In this document: one piece after another, positions 8,548 to 15,458 of the stretch
How the letters are laid out: the number at the start of each line of letters is the position of its first letter
Position numbering within the stretch: position 1 is the stretch's first letter
DNA from: JAPSGM01 sp036556985
Lineage (GTDB): Bacteria; Chloroflexota; Limnocylindria; QHBO01
Length of the DNA stretch: 25,111 nt
Assembly: GCA_036556985.1 (NCBI GenBank)
Contig: DATBIK010000048.1
Span: 1-25,111 of the forward strand
Reading direction: 5' to 3'
Position numbers and translations under genes: made by a program
The notes under the pieces: model-generated
The model's input: the letters and a program-made list of their open reading frames with translations, nothing else
Database searches by the model: none
Told to the model about the DNA's origin: nothing

Positions 8548-10628
8548 CCACCAGAGACCCGGCGGCACGCATCGCCGAGCTGCGCGCCACCATCGAGGAG
8601 GCGAATTACCGCTATCACGTCCTCGACGCGCCGACCATGGAGGACCGCGAATACGACCTCCTCTATCGCGAGCTCACGGAGCTCGAGGCGGCGCACCCGG
8701 ATCTCGCCACACCGGACTCGCCCACCCGGCGCGTCGGCGGGGCGCCGTCAGGTGCCTTCGCCAACGTCCGCCACCGGGTGCCCATGCTGTCACTCGGCAA
8801 CGTCTTCGGGCACGACGAGCTGCGCGAGTTCGACGCGCGGGTCCGTCGCGGCCTCGGCATGGGCGACGATGATCCCGGAGTGACGTACGCCTGCGAGCTG
8901 AAGATCGACGGGCTCGCCATCAGCCTCCGCTACGAGGGCCGCACCTTCGTGCGCGGCGTGACTCGCGGCGACGGGACCACCGGCGAGGACGTGACCGCCA
9001 ACCTGCGGACGATCCGGGCCATCCCGCTCCGCCTGCGGGCCGACCCGCCGGGCGAAGAGCTCGAAGTGCGCGGCGAGGTGTACATGCCGCGCGGCGCGTT
9101 CGCCGACCTGAACGAGCAGCTCGAGCGGGAGGGCAAGCCGCTGTACGCGAACGCCCGCAACACGACCGCGGGCTCGGTTCGGCAGAAGGACCCCGCCGTG
9201 ACCGCCAGCCGACGGCTGGCGCTGTGGTGCTACCAGGTCGTGGGGGCCGAGGGCATCGGTTCGCATTCGGAGTCGCTCGCGCTCATCCGGGAGCTGGGCC
9301 TGCCGGTGAACCCCGCCTCGCGCACGGTGGAGGGCATCGACGCCGTCATCGGCTTCGTGGAGGAGTGGGCCGACAAGCGCAGGGAGCTCGACTACGAGAC
9401 CGATGGCATCGTCGTCAAGGTCGACAGCGTCGCCCAGCAGCAGGAGCTCGGGTTCGTGGCGCGCGCGCCGCGCTGGGCCACCGCCTATAAGTTCCCGGCA
9501 CAGCAGGTGACCACCAAGCTCGAAGAGATCGAGGTGTACGTCGGGCGGACCGGGGCGCTCACGCCGGTGGCCCACGTGACGCCGGTGCTCGTGGGCGGGA
9601 CGACGGTGCGCAACGCCACGCTCCACAACATCGACGAGATCCGACGCAAGGACCTGCGGGTCGGCGACACCGTGGTGCTGCAGCGGGCCGGCGACGTCAT
9701 CCCCGAGGTCGTGAGTGCGGTGGCGGACGCCCGGGACGGCAGCGAAGTGGTGTGGGAGATGCCGACCGCCTGCCCCGTCTGCGGTACCGATGCGGTCCGC
9801 GAGGAAGGCGAGGTCGTCTGGCGCTGCCCGAACCCGTGGTGCCCCGCGCAACGGGTGGGCGGGCTGCTCCACTTCAGCGGTCGCGGCGGGGTGGACGTTG
9901 ACGGGCTCGGCTACAAGATCATGCTCCAGCTCATCGAGCGCGAGCTCGTCCGTGAGCCGGCGGACATCTTCCGTCTCGACGTGGAGACGCTCGAGGGCCT
10001 CGAGCGGCTCGGCCGCAAGAGCGCGGAGAACCTGCACGCCGCGATCGCCGAGGCGCGGCGCCGGCCGCTGCCCCGCATTCTGAACGGGCTCGGCATCCGT
10101 CACGTCGGGGAGCAGACGGCGATCGATCTTGCCGCCTGGCTCACCCGCGAGACGCCGCGGGCCGAGGGGGAGTCGGAAGCGGATTGGACCCGCCGCGTCG
10201 CGAAGCGCCTGCGCGGCGCCTCGGTGGAAGAGCTGACCCAGGTGTTCGGCATCGGACAGGTCGTGGCCGAGGGCATCGCCGGCTACTTCGGCGACGAGCA
10301 CACCCGCGACACGCTCGACCACCTGCTCGCCGCAGGGGTGGTGGCCGAGGCCCCGGAGCCGGGCGCCACGGTGCCCGAGCCGGGCGAGGGGCCGCTGGCC
10401 GGAAAGACGCTCGTCGTGACCGGCACGCTGCCCGGCTTCAGCCGGCAGGACGCGGAGGCGGCGATCCGTGCCGCCGGCGGGCACGCCGCCGGCTCGGTCT
10501 CGAAGGCGACCGACTACCTCGTCGCCGGCGAGAAGGCGGGGAGCAAGCTGTCGAAGGCCGAGTCGCTCGGCGTGCCGGTCCTTGACGAGGAAGGTTTTCG
10601 GCGGCTCCTGGCGGGCCAGGAGAACTGA
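8544..10628 (+). CDS. ligA: NAD-dependent DNA ligase
   Basis: Seals nicks in replication and repair using NAD+. It has 694 residues, in the normal range. Domains in order: Ia (NYRYHVLDAPTMEDREYD, about 21-38), the adenylation domain with the nucleotide-acceptor lysine K120 in ELKIDGLA, the motif ETDGIVVKVD, the OB-fold (VYVGRTGALTPVA), a four-cysteine zinc finger (CPVCG...CPNPWC), helix-hairpin-helix repeats (GLGIRHVGEQTA) and a C-terminal BRCT domain (GKTLVVTGTLPGFSR...). The GTG start at 8544 overlaps the stop codon of the DinB-like gene by 4 nt and leaves the N-terminus at the expected place; no separate ribosome site is obvious, in line with coupling. All catalytic elements are intact. 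It is essential in most bacteria and commonly sits beside pcrA. Confidence 0.98.
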   Translation: MTTRDPAARIAELRATIEEANYRYHVLDAPTMEDREYDLLYRELTELEAAHPDLATPDSPTRRVGGAPSGAFANVRHRVPMLSLGNVFGHDELREFDARVRRGLGMGDDDPGVTYACELKIDGLAISLRYEGRTFVRGVTRGDGTTGEDVTANLRTIRAIPLRLRADPPGEELEVRGEVYMPRGAFADLNEQLEREGKPLYANARNTTAGSVRQKDPAVTASRRLALWCYQVVGAEGIGSHSESLALIRELGLPVNPASRTVEGIDAVIGFVEEWADKRRELDYETDGIVVKVDSVAQQQELGFVARAPRWATAYKFPAQQVTTKLEEIEVYVGRTGALTPVAHVTPVLVGGTTVRNATLHNIDEIRRKDLRVGDTVVLQRAGDVIPEVVSAVADARDGSEVVWEMPTACPVCGTDAVREEGEVVWRCPNPWCPAQRVGGLLHFSGRGGVDVDGLGYKIMLQLIERELVREPADIFRLDVETLEGLERLGRKSAENLHAAIAEARRRPLPRILNGLGIRHVGEQTAIDLAAWLTRETPRAEGESEADWTRRVAKRLRGASVEELTQVFGIGQVVAEGIAGYFGDEHTRDTLDHLLAAGVVAEAPEPGATVPEPGEGPLAGKTLVVTGTLPGFSRQDAEAAIRAAGGHAAGSVSKATDYLVAGEKAGSKLSKAESLGVPVLDEEGFRRLLAGQEN

Positions 10629-10634
10629 GCACCG

Positions 10635-11435
10635 ATGCAGCGTGAGGCGCTCGTCCGGCTGGCGACCGAGCTGCGTGACCTCCATCACGCCCGTCGCCCG
10701 CTGCTCCTGCCGAACGCGTGGGACGTCGGCAGCGCGGTCACCGTGGAGCGTGCCGGCGCGCTGGCCGTGGCGACCACCTCGAGCGGGGCGGCGGCGGCAC
10801 TGGGCTTCGAGGACGGGCAGGAGATCCCGGCCGCCGAGATGTTCCTCACCGTGCTCCGCATCGCCGGGTCGGTGCGCATCCCGGTGACCGCCGACATCGA
10901 AGGTGGCTATGGCCTGCCGCCGGAGGCCGTCGTCGAGGAGCTGCTGCGGGCCGGTGCGGTGGGCATGAACCTGGAGGACACCGACTGGACCGATCCCGCC
11001 CGTCCGCCCCGTGACGCGGCACTGCAGGCGGACCGCATCCGGGCGGTGCGAGCGGCGGCGAAGGCGATGGGCGTGCCGGTCGTCATCAACGCGCGGATCG
11101 ACGCGTTCCTGCGCACGGAGGCGGCGCACCGCGACGTCCTCGACGAGGCGATCGAGCGTGGCGTGGGCTACCTGGCCGCGGGAGCCGACTGCGTCTACCC
11201 GATCGGGCTCGACGACGCGGGCCTCATCGGCCGCTTCGTCCGTCGCGTGGGCGGCCCGGTCAACATCCTGCTGCGGCCGAGCTCGCCGACGATCAAGCAG
11301 CTGCGGCGCCTCGGCGTGCGGCGCATCTCGGTCGGCGGCGGCCTGTGGCGGCACGCGATGGCGGCCACCGAGAACGTGGCGCGCCGCCTGGTGGCCGGCG
11401 ACGGTGGCCCGTTCAGCTCGCTGGGCGAGTCGTAG
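10635..11435 (+). CDS. isocitrate lyase/PEP mutase family protein
   Basis: A 266-residue TIM-barrel protein of the PEP mutase/isocitrate lyase superfamily. Visible signatures: LLLPNAWDVGSA (24-34), the early strand AVATTSSGAAAALGF, the metal-binding stretch TADIEGGYG (85-93), and GMNLEDT (110-116), in which the E-D pair is conserved. The isocitrate lyase catalytic cysteine motif (KKCGH) is absent, so it is not an isocitrate lyase itself. The shorter length and the NAWD start match the large group of carboxyphosphonoenolpyruvate mutase- or oxaloacetate decarboxylase-like proteins, whose substrate cannot be told from sequence. ATG 10635 follows the ligA stop by 6 nt, so it is probably read from the same transcript. 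Its 3' end overlaps the convergent GNAT gene by 23 nt. Confidence 0.88.
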   Translation: MQREALVRLATELRDLHHARRPLLLPNAWDVGSAVTVERAGALAVATTSSGAAAALGFEDGQEIPAAEMFLTVLRIAGSVRIPVTADIEGGYGLPPEAVVEELLRAGAVGMNLEDTDWTDPARPPRDAALQADRIRAVRAAAKAMGVPVVINARIDAFLRTEAAHRDVLDEAIERGVGYLAAGADCVYPIGLDDAGLIGRFVRRVGGPVNILLRPSSPTIKQLRRLGVRRISVGGGLWRHAMAATENVARRLVAGDGGPFSSLGES

Positions 11436-12000
11436 ACGGTCGCCGCGCGGCCAGCCACGCCTCTCGGGTCAGCCGGTAGAGCACGTGCCGCACGAGGTGC
11501 GGGTGGGTGGCGGGATCGACGCGCGGATGGTCGAAGTCGCCGTCGGGGACGCGCGTCATGCCGATCCGCTCCATGACCGCGATCGAGCGCCGGTTCTGCG
11601 GGACCGTGATCGAGTGGAGGCGCGACAGGTTCAGCGAGTCGAATGCCACCGCCAGGCAGGCGCGCGCGGCTTCGGTGGCATAGCCGTGTCCCCAGTGTGC
11701 CGCGGCCAGGCGCCAGCCGATCTCGACCGGCGGGTTCAGGGCCAGCGGGAGCGGCCACAGGCCCACGTAGCCGATGAACGGCGCGACGTTCGGCACCTCC
11801 ACCGCCCACAGGCCCCAGCCATGCGTCGCCCAGTGGGCTGCGATGCGGTCCGCGAATGCGTCGGACGCCGCGCGATCGATCGGCCCGGCAAGGTGCTCGA
11901 CGACCGCCGGATCCGCGTTGAGCGCCGCGAAGGGGGCCCGGTCCGTTTCCCGCCAGCCGCGGAGGAGCAGGCGCTCGGTACGCACCTCCGGTTCAACCAC
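11413..12000 (-). CDS. GNAT family N-acetyltransferase (RimJ/RimL type)
   Basis: A 195-residue acyl-CoA-dependent N-acetyltransferase. The N-terminus TERLLLRGWRETDRAPFAALNADP is the standard opening of the Acetyltransf_3 (RimJ/RimL) group; the central strand PVEIGWRLAAAHWGHGYATEAARACLAVAF carries the acetyl-CoA pyrophosphate-binding motif A, and LHSITVPQNRRSIAVMERIGM is motif B with the Asn-x2-Ser pattern. Substrate unknown: relatives act on ribosomal proteins, other proteins or small amines. The GTG start at 12000 lies inside the stop region of the upstream hydrolase (8-nt overlap), indicating translational coupling. Its end overlaps the convergent PEP-mutase-like gene by 23 nt. Confidence 0.92.
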   Translation of the reverse strand: MVEPEVRTERLLLRGWRETDRAPFAALNADPAVVEHLAGPIDRAASDAFADRIAAHWATHGWGLWAVEVPNVAPFIGYVGLWPLPLALNPPVEIGWRLAAAHWGHGYATEAARACLAVAFDSLNLSRLHSITVPQNRRSIAVMERIGMTRVPDGDFDHPRVDPATHPHLVRHVLYRLTREAWLAARRPSTTRPAS

Positions 12001-12841
12001 CGTCGCCCTCGGCCAGGAATGCCTCCACCAGGTCGTGGTAGCCCTCGAAGCTGGAGCGCACGGTGTGCCCGCACTCCGGGTCGCTGGCGAAGCGCGCTTG
12101 CGGCATGTGCTCGGCGACCAGGCGCGTCGCCTCCGGCGGCACCACCTGGTCGCGCTCCCCGGCGAGGATCAGCGCCGGGACGTGGATCTCGCCGAGGCGA
12201 TCGGTGACGAACGAGGACGGATCAAGCGTGGCGCGCAGCTCCGCCACGAAGCGCTCCGGGGTGGCCGGGCGCGGCTGGAGCCGTGCGGCGGCATCGAACG
12301 AGGCGGCGCCCGCGGCGCTCTCGGCCGGCTTCATCTGGACGGCCATGTGCCCGAAGAACATGCCCCAGTCGTCGTTCTCGGCCAGCTCGATCCACTGCGC
12401 CATGCGGTGCGCCATGGCGTCGTCCGGCCGCGTCTCGCTGGCCACGGAGGAGAGGACGAGCCGCGACACGAGCTCCGGGTGATCGACCGTCAGCCAGAGA
12501 GAGATCCGGCCGCCGCCGGACTCGGCCTCGATCGCGTACGGCGGCTCCGGCCCGCCGCCGCCCCCCACGGCCTCGATGGCGGCCGCCACGGCATCGGCGA
12601 TGACGCGCGGGTGCATGAGCCGATCGACCTCGCCGTCGTCGGGCAGCGGACGGCCGACGATCACGACGGGGCGCCGTTCGGTGCGCCGCGCCCAGCGCTT
12701 CTCGAGGACGTGCTCCGTGCCCGCCAGACGGCGCAGCCCGGTCTCCACGCCGCCCAGCACGAGGAGCGGAATGCCCGGCCCGCCCGGGAGGTGCAGCGCC
12801 TCGATGCGACCGCCGCGGATCGGGATCTCCTGCACGCTCAC
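11993..12841 (-). CDS. alpha/beta hydrolase
   Basis: A 282-residue alpha/beta-fold hydrolase, cytoplasmic, with no signal peptide. A plausible triad is visible: nucleophile S108 in AESGG (the elbow has Ala instead of the first Gly of G-x-S-x-G), acid D231 in LAGERDQVVPPE and base H259 in ECGHTVRSS. The cap region (about 135-205) is rich in Met and Trp. Substrate cannot be inferred; ester, lactone or C-C bond hydrolysis are all possible. The GTG start at 12841 (GTGAGCGTG, with a second in-frame GTG two codons later) faces the long palindrome in the intergenic region. The first residues lack the usual HG-G oxyanion motif after the second strand (VLGGVETG instead), so activity should not be taken for granted. 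Confidence 0.85.
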   Translation of the reverse strand: MSVQEIPIRGGRIEALHLPGGPGIPLLVLGGVETGLRRLAGTEHVLEKRWARRTERRPVVIVGRPLPDDGEVDRLMHPRVIADAVAAAIEAVGGGGGPEPPYAIEAESGGGRISLWLTVDHPELVSRLVLSSVASETRPDDAMAHRMAQWIELAENDDWGMFFGHMAVQMKPAESAAGAASFDAAARLQPRPATPERFVAELRATLDPSSFVTDRLGEIHVPALILAGERDQVVPPEATRLVAEHMPQARFASDPECGHTVRSSFEGYHDLVEAFLAEGDGG

Positions 12842-12890
12842 CCGGGCATGGTGCCAGACAGGCCGATCCCGCCGCCTGCTTGGCGCGGTC

Positions 12891-13073
12891 GTACCGATCT
12901 ATCGGCTGGAATCGACCGGAGCGCGCCTCTGGGCTCCGTCTGACCGATCTATCGGCACACCGCAAGCCAGAACTGCACCCGGAGGCGCGGGTCCAGGCTC
13001 AGCCTGTGCCGATAGATCTGGCGGGCCGCACCCAATCGGCTGCTCAGGTGCATCCAAGTCGATAGATCGGTAC
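12891..13073. repeat. long imperfect palindrome built of four CCGATCTATCGG-like units
   Basis: In the 286-bp gap between the hydrolase (-) and gatC (+). Two units read forward (ACCGATCTATCGGC at 12893-12906 and 12943-12956) and two read inverted (near 13009-13018 and 13060-13071). The outer pair GTACCGATCTATCG (12891-12904) / CGATAGATCGGTAC (13060-13073) and the inner pair GATCTATCGGCACA (12946-12959) / TGTGCCGATAGATC (13005-13018) are both exact 14-bp inverted repeats sharing one centre, at 12982. Between them the arms still pair at 22 of 41 positions without gaps, giving 50 of 69 per arm with a 45-nt loop. Each unit is itself a small dyad (CCGAT-CT-ATCGG). It could be a REP/MITE-like element, a structured RNA or a multi-operator control region. 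No gene is credible inside it. Confidence 0.85.
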
Positions 13074-13115
13074 ACGCCGGCCGTGTCGCGGACTGCCAGC
13101 CCGTCTCCCACGCGG

Positions 13116-13121
13116 TAGCAT
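13116..13121 (+). promoter_or_regulatory. -10 box of gatC, leaderless arrangement
   Basis: TAGCAT lies 6 nt before the gatC ATG. A poor -35 candidate (CTGCCA, 13093-13098, 4 of 6 to consensus) is 17 nt upstream. The hexamer is identical to the -10 of groESL. No Shine-Dalgarno precedes gatC, which supports a leaderless start. Confidence 0.55.
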
Positions 13122-13127
13122 CGGTCC

Positions 13128-13421
13128 ATGATCAGCCGAGCCGACGTCGAGCACGTCGCCGCCCTGGCCCGCCTGGGCCTGACCGATGACGAGATCGACC
13201 GCATGCAGGGGCAGCTCAACCGGATCCTGGAGGCGATCGGGCAGCTCCAGTCGGTGGACACCAGCGCGGTGGGGCCGACCGCCCAGGTCATCGCGCTCGA
13301 GAACGTCATGCGCGAGGACGACTCGCGCGCGCCGATGGCCCGGGACGCGGCGCTCGCCAACGCCCCGCTGCGTGAGGGCGACCACCTCCGCGTCCCGGTC
13401 GTGCTGGAGGAAGGGCGGTGA
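13128..13421 (+). CDS. gatC: Asp-tRNA(Asn)/Glu-tRNA(Gln) amidotransferase subunit C
   Basis: Small subunit (97 residues) of the GatCAB transamidase that converts Glu-tRNA-Gln and/or Asp-tRNA-Asn to the correct aminoacyl-tRNA. The family pattern is clear: ISRADVEHVAALARLGLTDDEIDRMQGQLNRILEAIGQL at the N-terminus, the loop with VDTSAVGPTAQV, then the MREDDSRAP segment and the ending REGDHLRVPVVLEE. GatC wraps around GatA and stabilises it. ATG 13128 follows a TAGCAT box by 6 nt. The stop overlaps the gatA GTG start by 4 nt (GTGA), and the coupling fits a stoichiometric complex. gatB, normally third in the operon, is not downstream here. Confidence 0.97.
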   Translation: MISRADVEHVAALARLGLTDDEIDRMQGQLNRILEAIGQLQSVDTSAVGPTAQVIALENVMREDDSRAPMARDAALANAPLREGDHLRVPVVLEEGR

Positions 13422-14938
13422 GCACGGCTGCTGCGGAGACGCTGCCGCTCGTCGACCGCACGATCACCGAGGTGGGGGAGCTTCTTCGTCGGCGCGAGGT
13501 CTCGTCGCGGGAGCTCACAGAGGCCTGCCTGGCCCGCATCCGTCGCGACGGTGAGCGCCTGAACACGTTCCTGGCGGTCGGGGAAAAACGGGCCCTGCAG
13601 GCCGCCGACGCTGTCGACGCGCGGCTGGCGGCGGGGGAGGGGGCGAACGAGCCGCTGCTCGGCATCCCGTACGCCCTGAAGGACATCTTCGTCACCCGCG
13701 CCCTGGACGACGACGGGCAGCCGAACGGCGGCCTGCCGACGACCGCCGGATCGCGCGTCCTGGAGGGCTACCGCTCGCCGTACCCCTCGTCGGCCGAGGA
13801 GCAGCTGGCCGCTGCCGGCGCCGTCCTCCTCGGCAAGACGAACTGCGACGAGTTCGCCATGGGGTCGAGCAACGAGAACAGCGCCTACGGGCCGGTCCGC
13901 AACCCCTGGGACGAGTCGACTGTTCCGGGCGGCTCATCCGGCGGCTCCTCCGCCGGCGTGGCGGGAGGCCAGGCCTACTTCGCCCTCGGGACCGACACGG
14001 GCGGCAGCATTCGCCAGCCGGCCTCCCTGGCCGGGGTGGTGGGCATGAAGCCCACCTACGGCCGGGTGAGCCGGTACGGGATGATCGCGTTCGCCTCGAG
14101 CCTCGACCAGTGCGGCCCCTTTGCCCGGAGCGTGCGGGACGTCGCGCACGTGCTCGGGGCGCTGGCCGGGCACGACCCGCGCGACTCCACGAGCGTGGAG
14201 GTACCGGTGCCGGACTACGCCGCCACGCTCACCGGAGAGGTCCGCGGCATGCGCCTGGGCGTGCCGCGCGAGTACTTCGTGGCCGGCATGGAGCCCGGCG
14301 TGGAGTCCGCGGTGCGGGCGGCCTTCGGCGTCCTCGAGGGCCTCGGCGCCGAGATCGTGGAGGTTTCACTGCCCTCGACCGATGCGGGCCTGGCGACGTA
14401 CTACATCATCGCTCCCGCCGAGGCATCGGCCAACCTGGCCCGATACGACGGCGTCAAGTACGGGCTCAGCGCCGGCGAGGACGACCTGCTGGAGAATTAC
14501 CTGCGGACCCGCGGCGCCGGCTTCGGGGCGGAGGTGAAGCGCCGGATCATGCTCGGCACCTACGCCCTGTCGGCCGGCTATTACGACGCCTACTACGTGA
14601 AGGCGCAGCAGGTCCGCACGCTCATCAAGGCCGAGTTCGACCAGGTCCTGACCGATGTCGACGCCCTGCTGGCACCGACCTCGCCGAGCGTCGCCTTCAA
14701 GATCGGCGCGAAGACCGACGACCCGCTGCTCATGTACCTCAACGATGCCTGCACGCTGCCGGTCAACATCGCCGGCCTCCCGGGGATCTCGGTGCCCTGC
14801 GGCCTGTCCGACGGGCTGCCGGTCGGCCTGCAGGTCATCGGGAAGGCGTTCGACGAGGCGACGATCCTGCGCGTGGCCGATGCCTACGAGCGCGCCGCCG
14901 GCTTCGCGTCGCTCCGCCCACCGACCGCGCACGACTGA
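13418..14938 (+). CDS. gatA: Asp-tRNA(Asn)/Glu-tRNA(Gln) amidotransferase subunit A
   Basis: Glutaminase subunit of GatCAB, an amidase-signature enzyme of 506 residues. The Ser-cisSer-Lys triad is visible: K88 in ALKDIF, S173 in the GGSSGGSSAG loop and the nucleophile S197 in GTDTGGSIRQPA. The downstream VGMKPTYGRVSRYGM is the strongest GatA-specific signature and separates it from generic amidases. Between the catalytic Lys and the PTTAGSRVLEGY strand there is an insertion of about ten residues (RALDDDGQPN) compared with the usual short turn. The GTG start at 13418 overlaps gatC, with a GGAGGAAGGG ribosome site at 13407. Ammonia made here is passed to GatB, which must be encoded elsewhere in the genome. 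Confidence 0.97.
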   Translation: MSTAAAETLPLVDRTITEVGELLRRREVSSRELTEACLARIRRDGERLNTFLAVGEKRALQAADAVDARLAAGEGANEPLLGIPYALKDIFVTRALDDDGQPNGGLPTTAGSRVLEGYRSPYPSSAEEQLAAAGAVLLGKTNCDEFAMGSSNENSAYGPVRNPWDESTVPGGSSGGSSAGVAGGQAYFALGTDTGGSIRQPASLAGVVGMKPTYGRVSRYGMIAFASSLDQCGPFARSVRDVAHVLGALAGHDPRDSTSVEVPVPDYAATLTGEVRGMRLGVPREYFVAGMEPGVESAVRAAFGVLEGLGAEIVEVSLPSTDAGLATYYIIAPAEASANLARYDGVKYGLSAGEDDLLENYLRTRGAGFGAEVKRRIMLGTYALSAGYYDAYYVKAQQVRTLIKAEFDQVLTDVDALLAPTSPSVAFKIGAKTDDPLLMYLNDACTLPVNIAGLPGISVPCGLSDGLPVGLQVIGKAFDEATILRVADAYERAAGFASLRPPTAHD

Positions 14939-14942
14939 CGAT

Positions 14943-14958
14943 TGACGGCGCGCCGTCA
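14943..14958 (+). terminator. palindrome just after gatA
   Basis: TGACGGCG-CGCCGTCA is a perfect 16-bp palindrome starting 5 nt after the gatA stop. It can fold as a 6-bp stem with a CGCG loop. It may attenuate or end gatCA transcription before the VOC gene; the stem is short and lacks a U-tract, so the role is uncertain. Confidence 0.4.
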
Positions 14959-15013
14959 GCAGAGCACGCTGCGCCCGCCGACGCTCGTCGGCAGTACAAC
15001 GTGGAGGCCCCAG

Positions 15014-15421
15014 ATGCTTCGCGACTTCCCCTTGTCGGCGCGGATCGCCGCGTCCGACATCGCCCGAGCCAGGGAGTGGTATGAGACCAGGCTGGGCCTG
15101 ACGCCGGAGACCGAAGAGATGGGCGGGATGGCGCTCTGGTATCGGGCCGGCCCGACGTGGTTCCTCCTCTACCAGACCGAAGCCGCCGGCACGGCGAAGA
15201 ACACGGTCGGCGGCTGGGAGGTGGATGACCTCGATACGACCATGAGCGACCTCCGGTCGCGTGGGGTGGCGTTCGAGGAGTACGACTTCGGCAACGGCAT
15301 GGCCACCGTCAGGGGCGTGATGACCGTGGAGGGCCACCGGGCCGCCTGGTTCAAGGATTCCGAGGGGAACATCTTCGAGCTGACCGACAGCGTGATGCAC
15401 GCGTCGGATGCGGATCGATGA
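15014..15421 (+). CDS. VOC superfamily (glyoxalase/bleomycin-resistance-like) protein
   Basis: A 135-residue single-unit VOC protein with paired beta-alpha-beta-beta-beta modules: first module LSARIAASDIARAREWYETRLGLTPE (7-32) with the WYE-x-LGL signature, second module starting at GGWEVDDLDTTMSDLRSRGV and ending with AAWFKDSEGNIFELTDS (110-126), in which D115 to E122 is the usual metal-side D-P-D/E-G-N-x-x-E variant. Substrates of such small VOC proteins are unpredictable: antibiotics, lactoylglutathione or dioxygenase substrates. ATG 15014 has a well-placed GGAGG (15003-15007); a TTG at 14942 in frame would run through the palindrome after gatA and is rejected. It follows gatA by 75 nt and is convergent with the lipoprotein gene. 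Confidence 0.87.
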   Translation: MLRDFPLSARIAASDIARAREWYETRLGLTPETEEMGGMALWYRAGPTWFLLYQTEAAGTAKNTVGGWEVDDLDTTMSDLRSRGVAFEEYDFGNGMATVRGVMTVEGHRAAWFKDSEGNIFELTDSVMHASDADR

Positions 15422-15426
15422 TCCGC
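15410..15426. terminator. hairpin over the VOC stop codon
   Basis: GCGGATC-gat-GATCCGC forms a perfect 7-bp stem with a 3-nt loop, covering the TGA at 15419-15421. It lies between convergent genes and could end transcription from the left. There is no U-tract. Confidence 0.45.
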
Positions 15427-15458
15427 CGGGGACCCACGGCGCCAGCTTCCGCCGAGGG

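Noticed and set aside
8790..11354. Long minus-strand open frame across ligA and the PEP-mutase-like gene
   Set aside because: High-GC shadow frame. The plus-strand proteins have complete family motifs; this one has none.
10635..11435. Annotation of this gene as isocitrate lyase proper (aceA)
   Set aside because: The protein is much shorter than isocitrate lyase and lacks the catalytic KKCGH motif; only the superfamily can be stated.
12880..13065. Short open frames through the palindrome, giving repeated peptides such as YRSIG and DRSIG
   Set aside because: The peptide repeats are only the translated DNA dyads. There is no start signal or protein-like composition outside them.
12893..13073. 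CRISPR array as an explanation of the repeated CCGATCTATCGG units
   Set aside because: Only four short units, two of them inverted, with spacers related to each other as reverse complements. CRISPR repeats are longer and in one orientation, and no cas gene is present.
12881..13085. Target-site duplication flanking the palindrome, as for a transposed element
   Set aside because: The bases outside the terminal GTAC on each side (GCGGTC and ACGCCG) do not form a direct repeat, so mobility is not supported by the flanks.
14942..15013. TTG start at 14942 giving a longer VOC protein
   Set aside because: It would translate through the palindrome after gatA, and the extra residues are not VOC-like. 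ATG 15014 has a well-spaced GGAGG.
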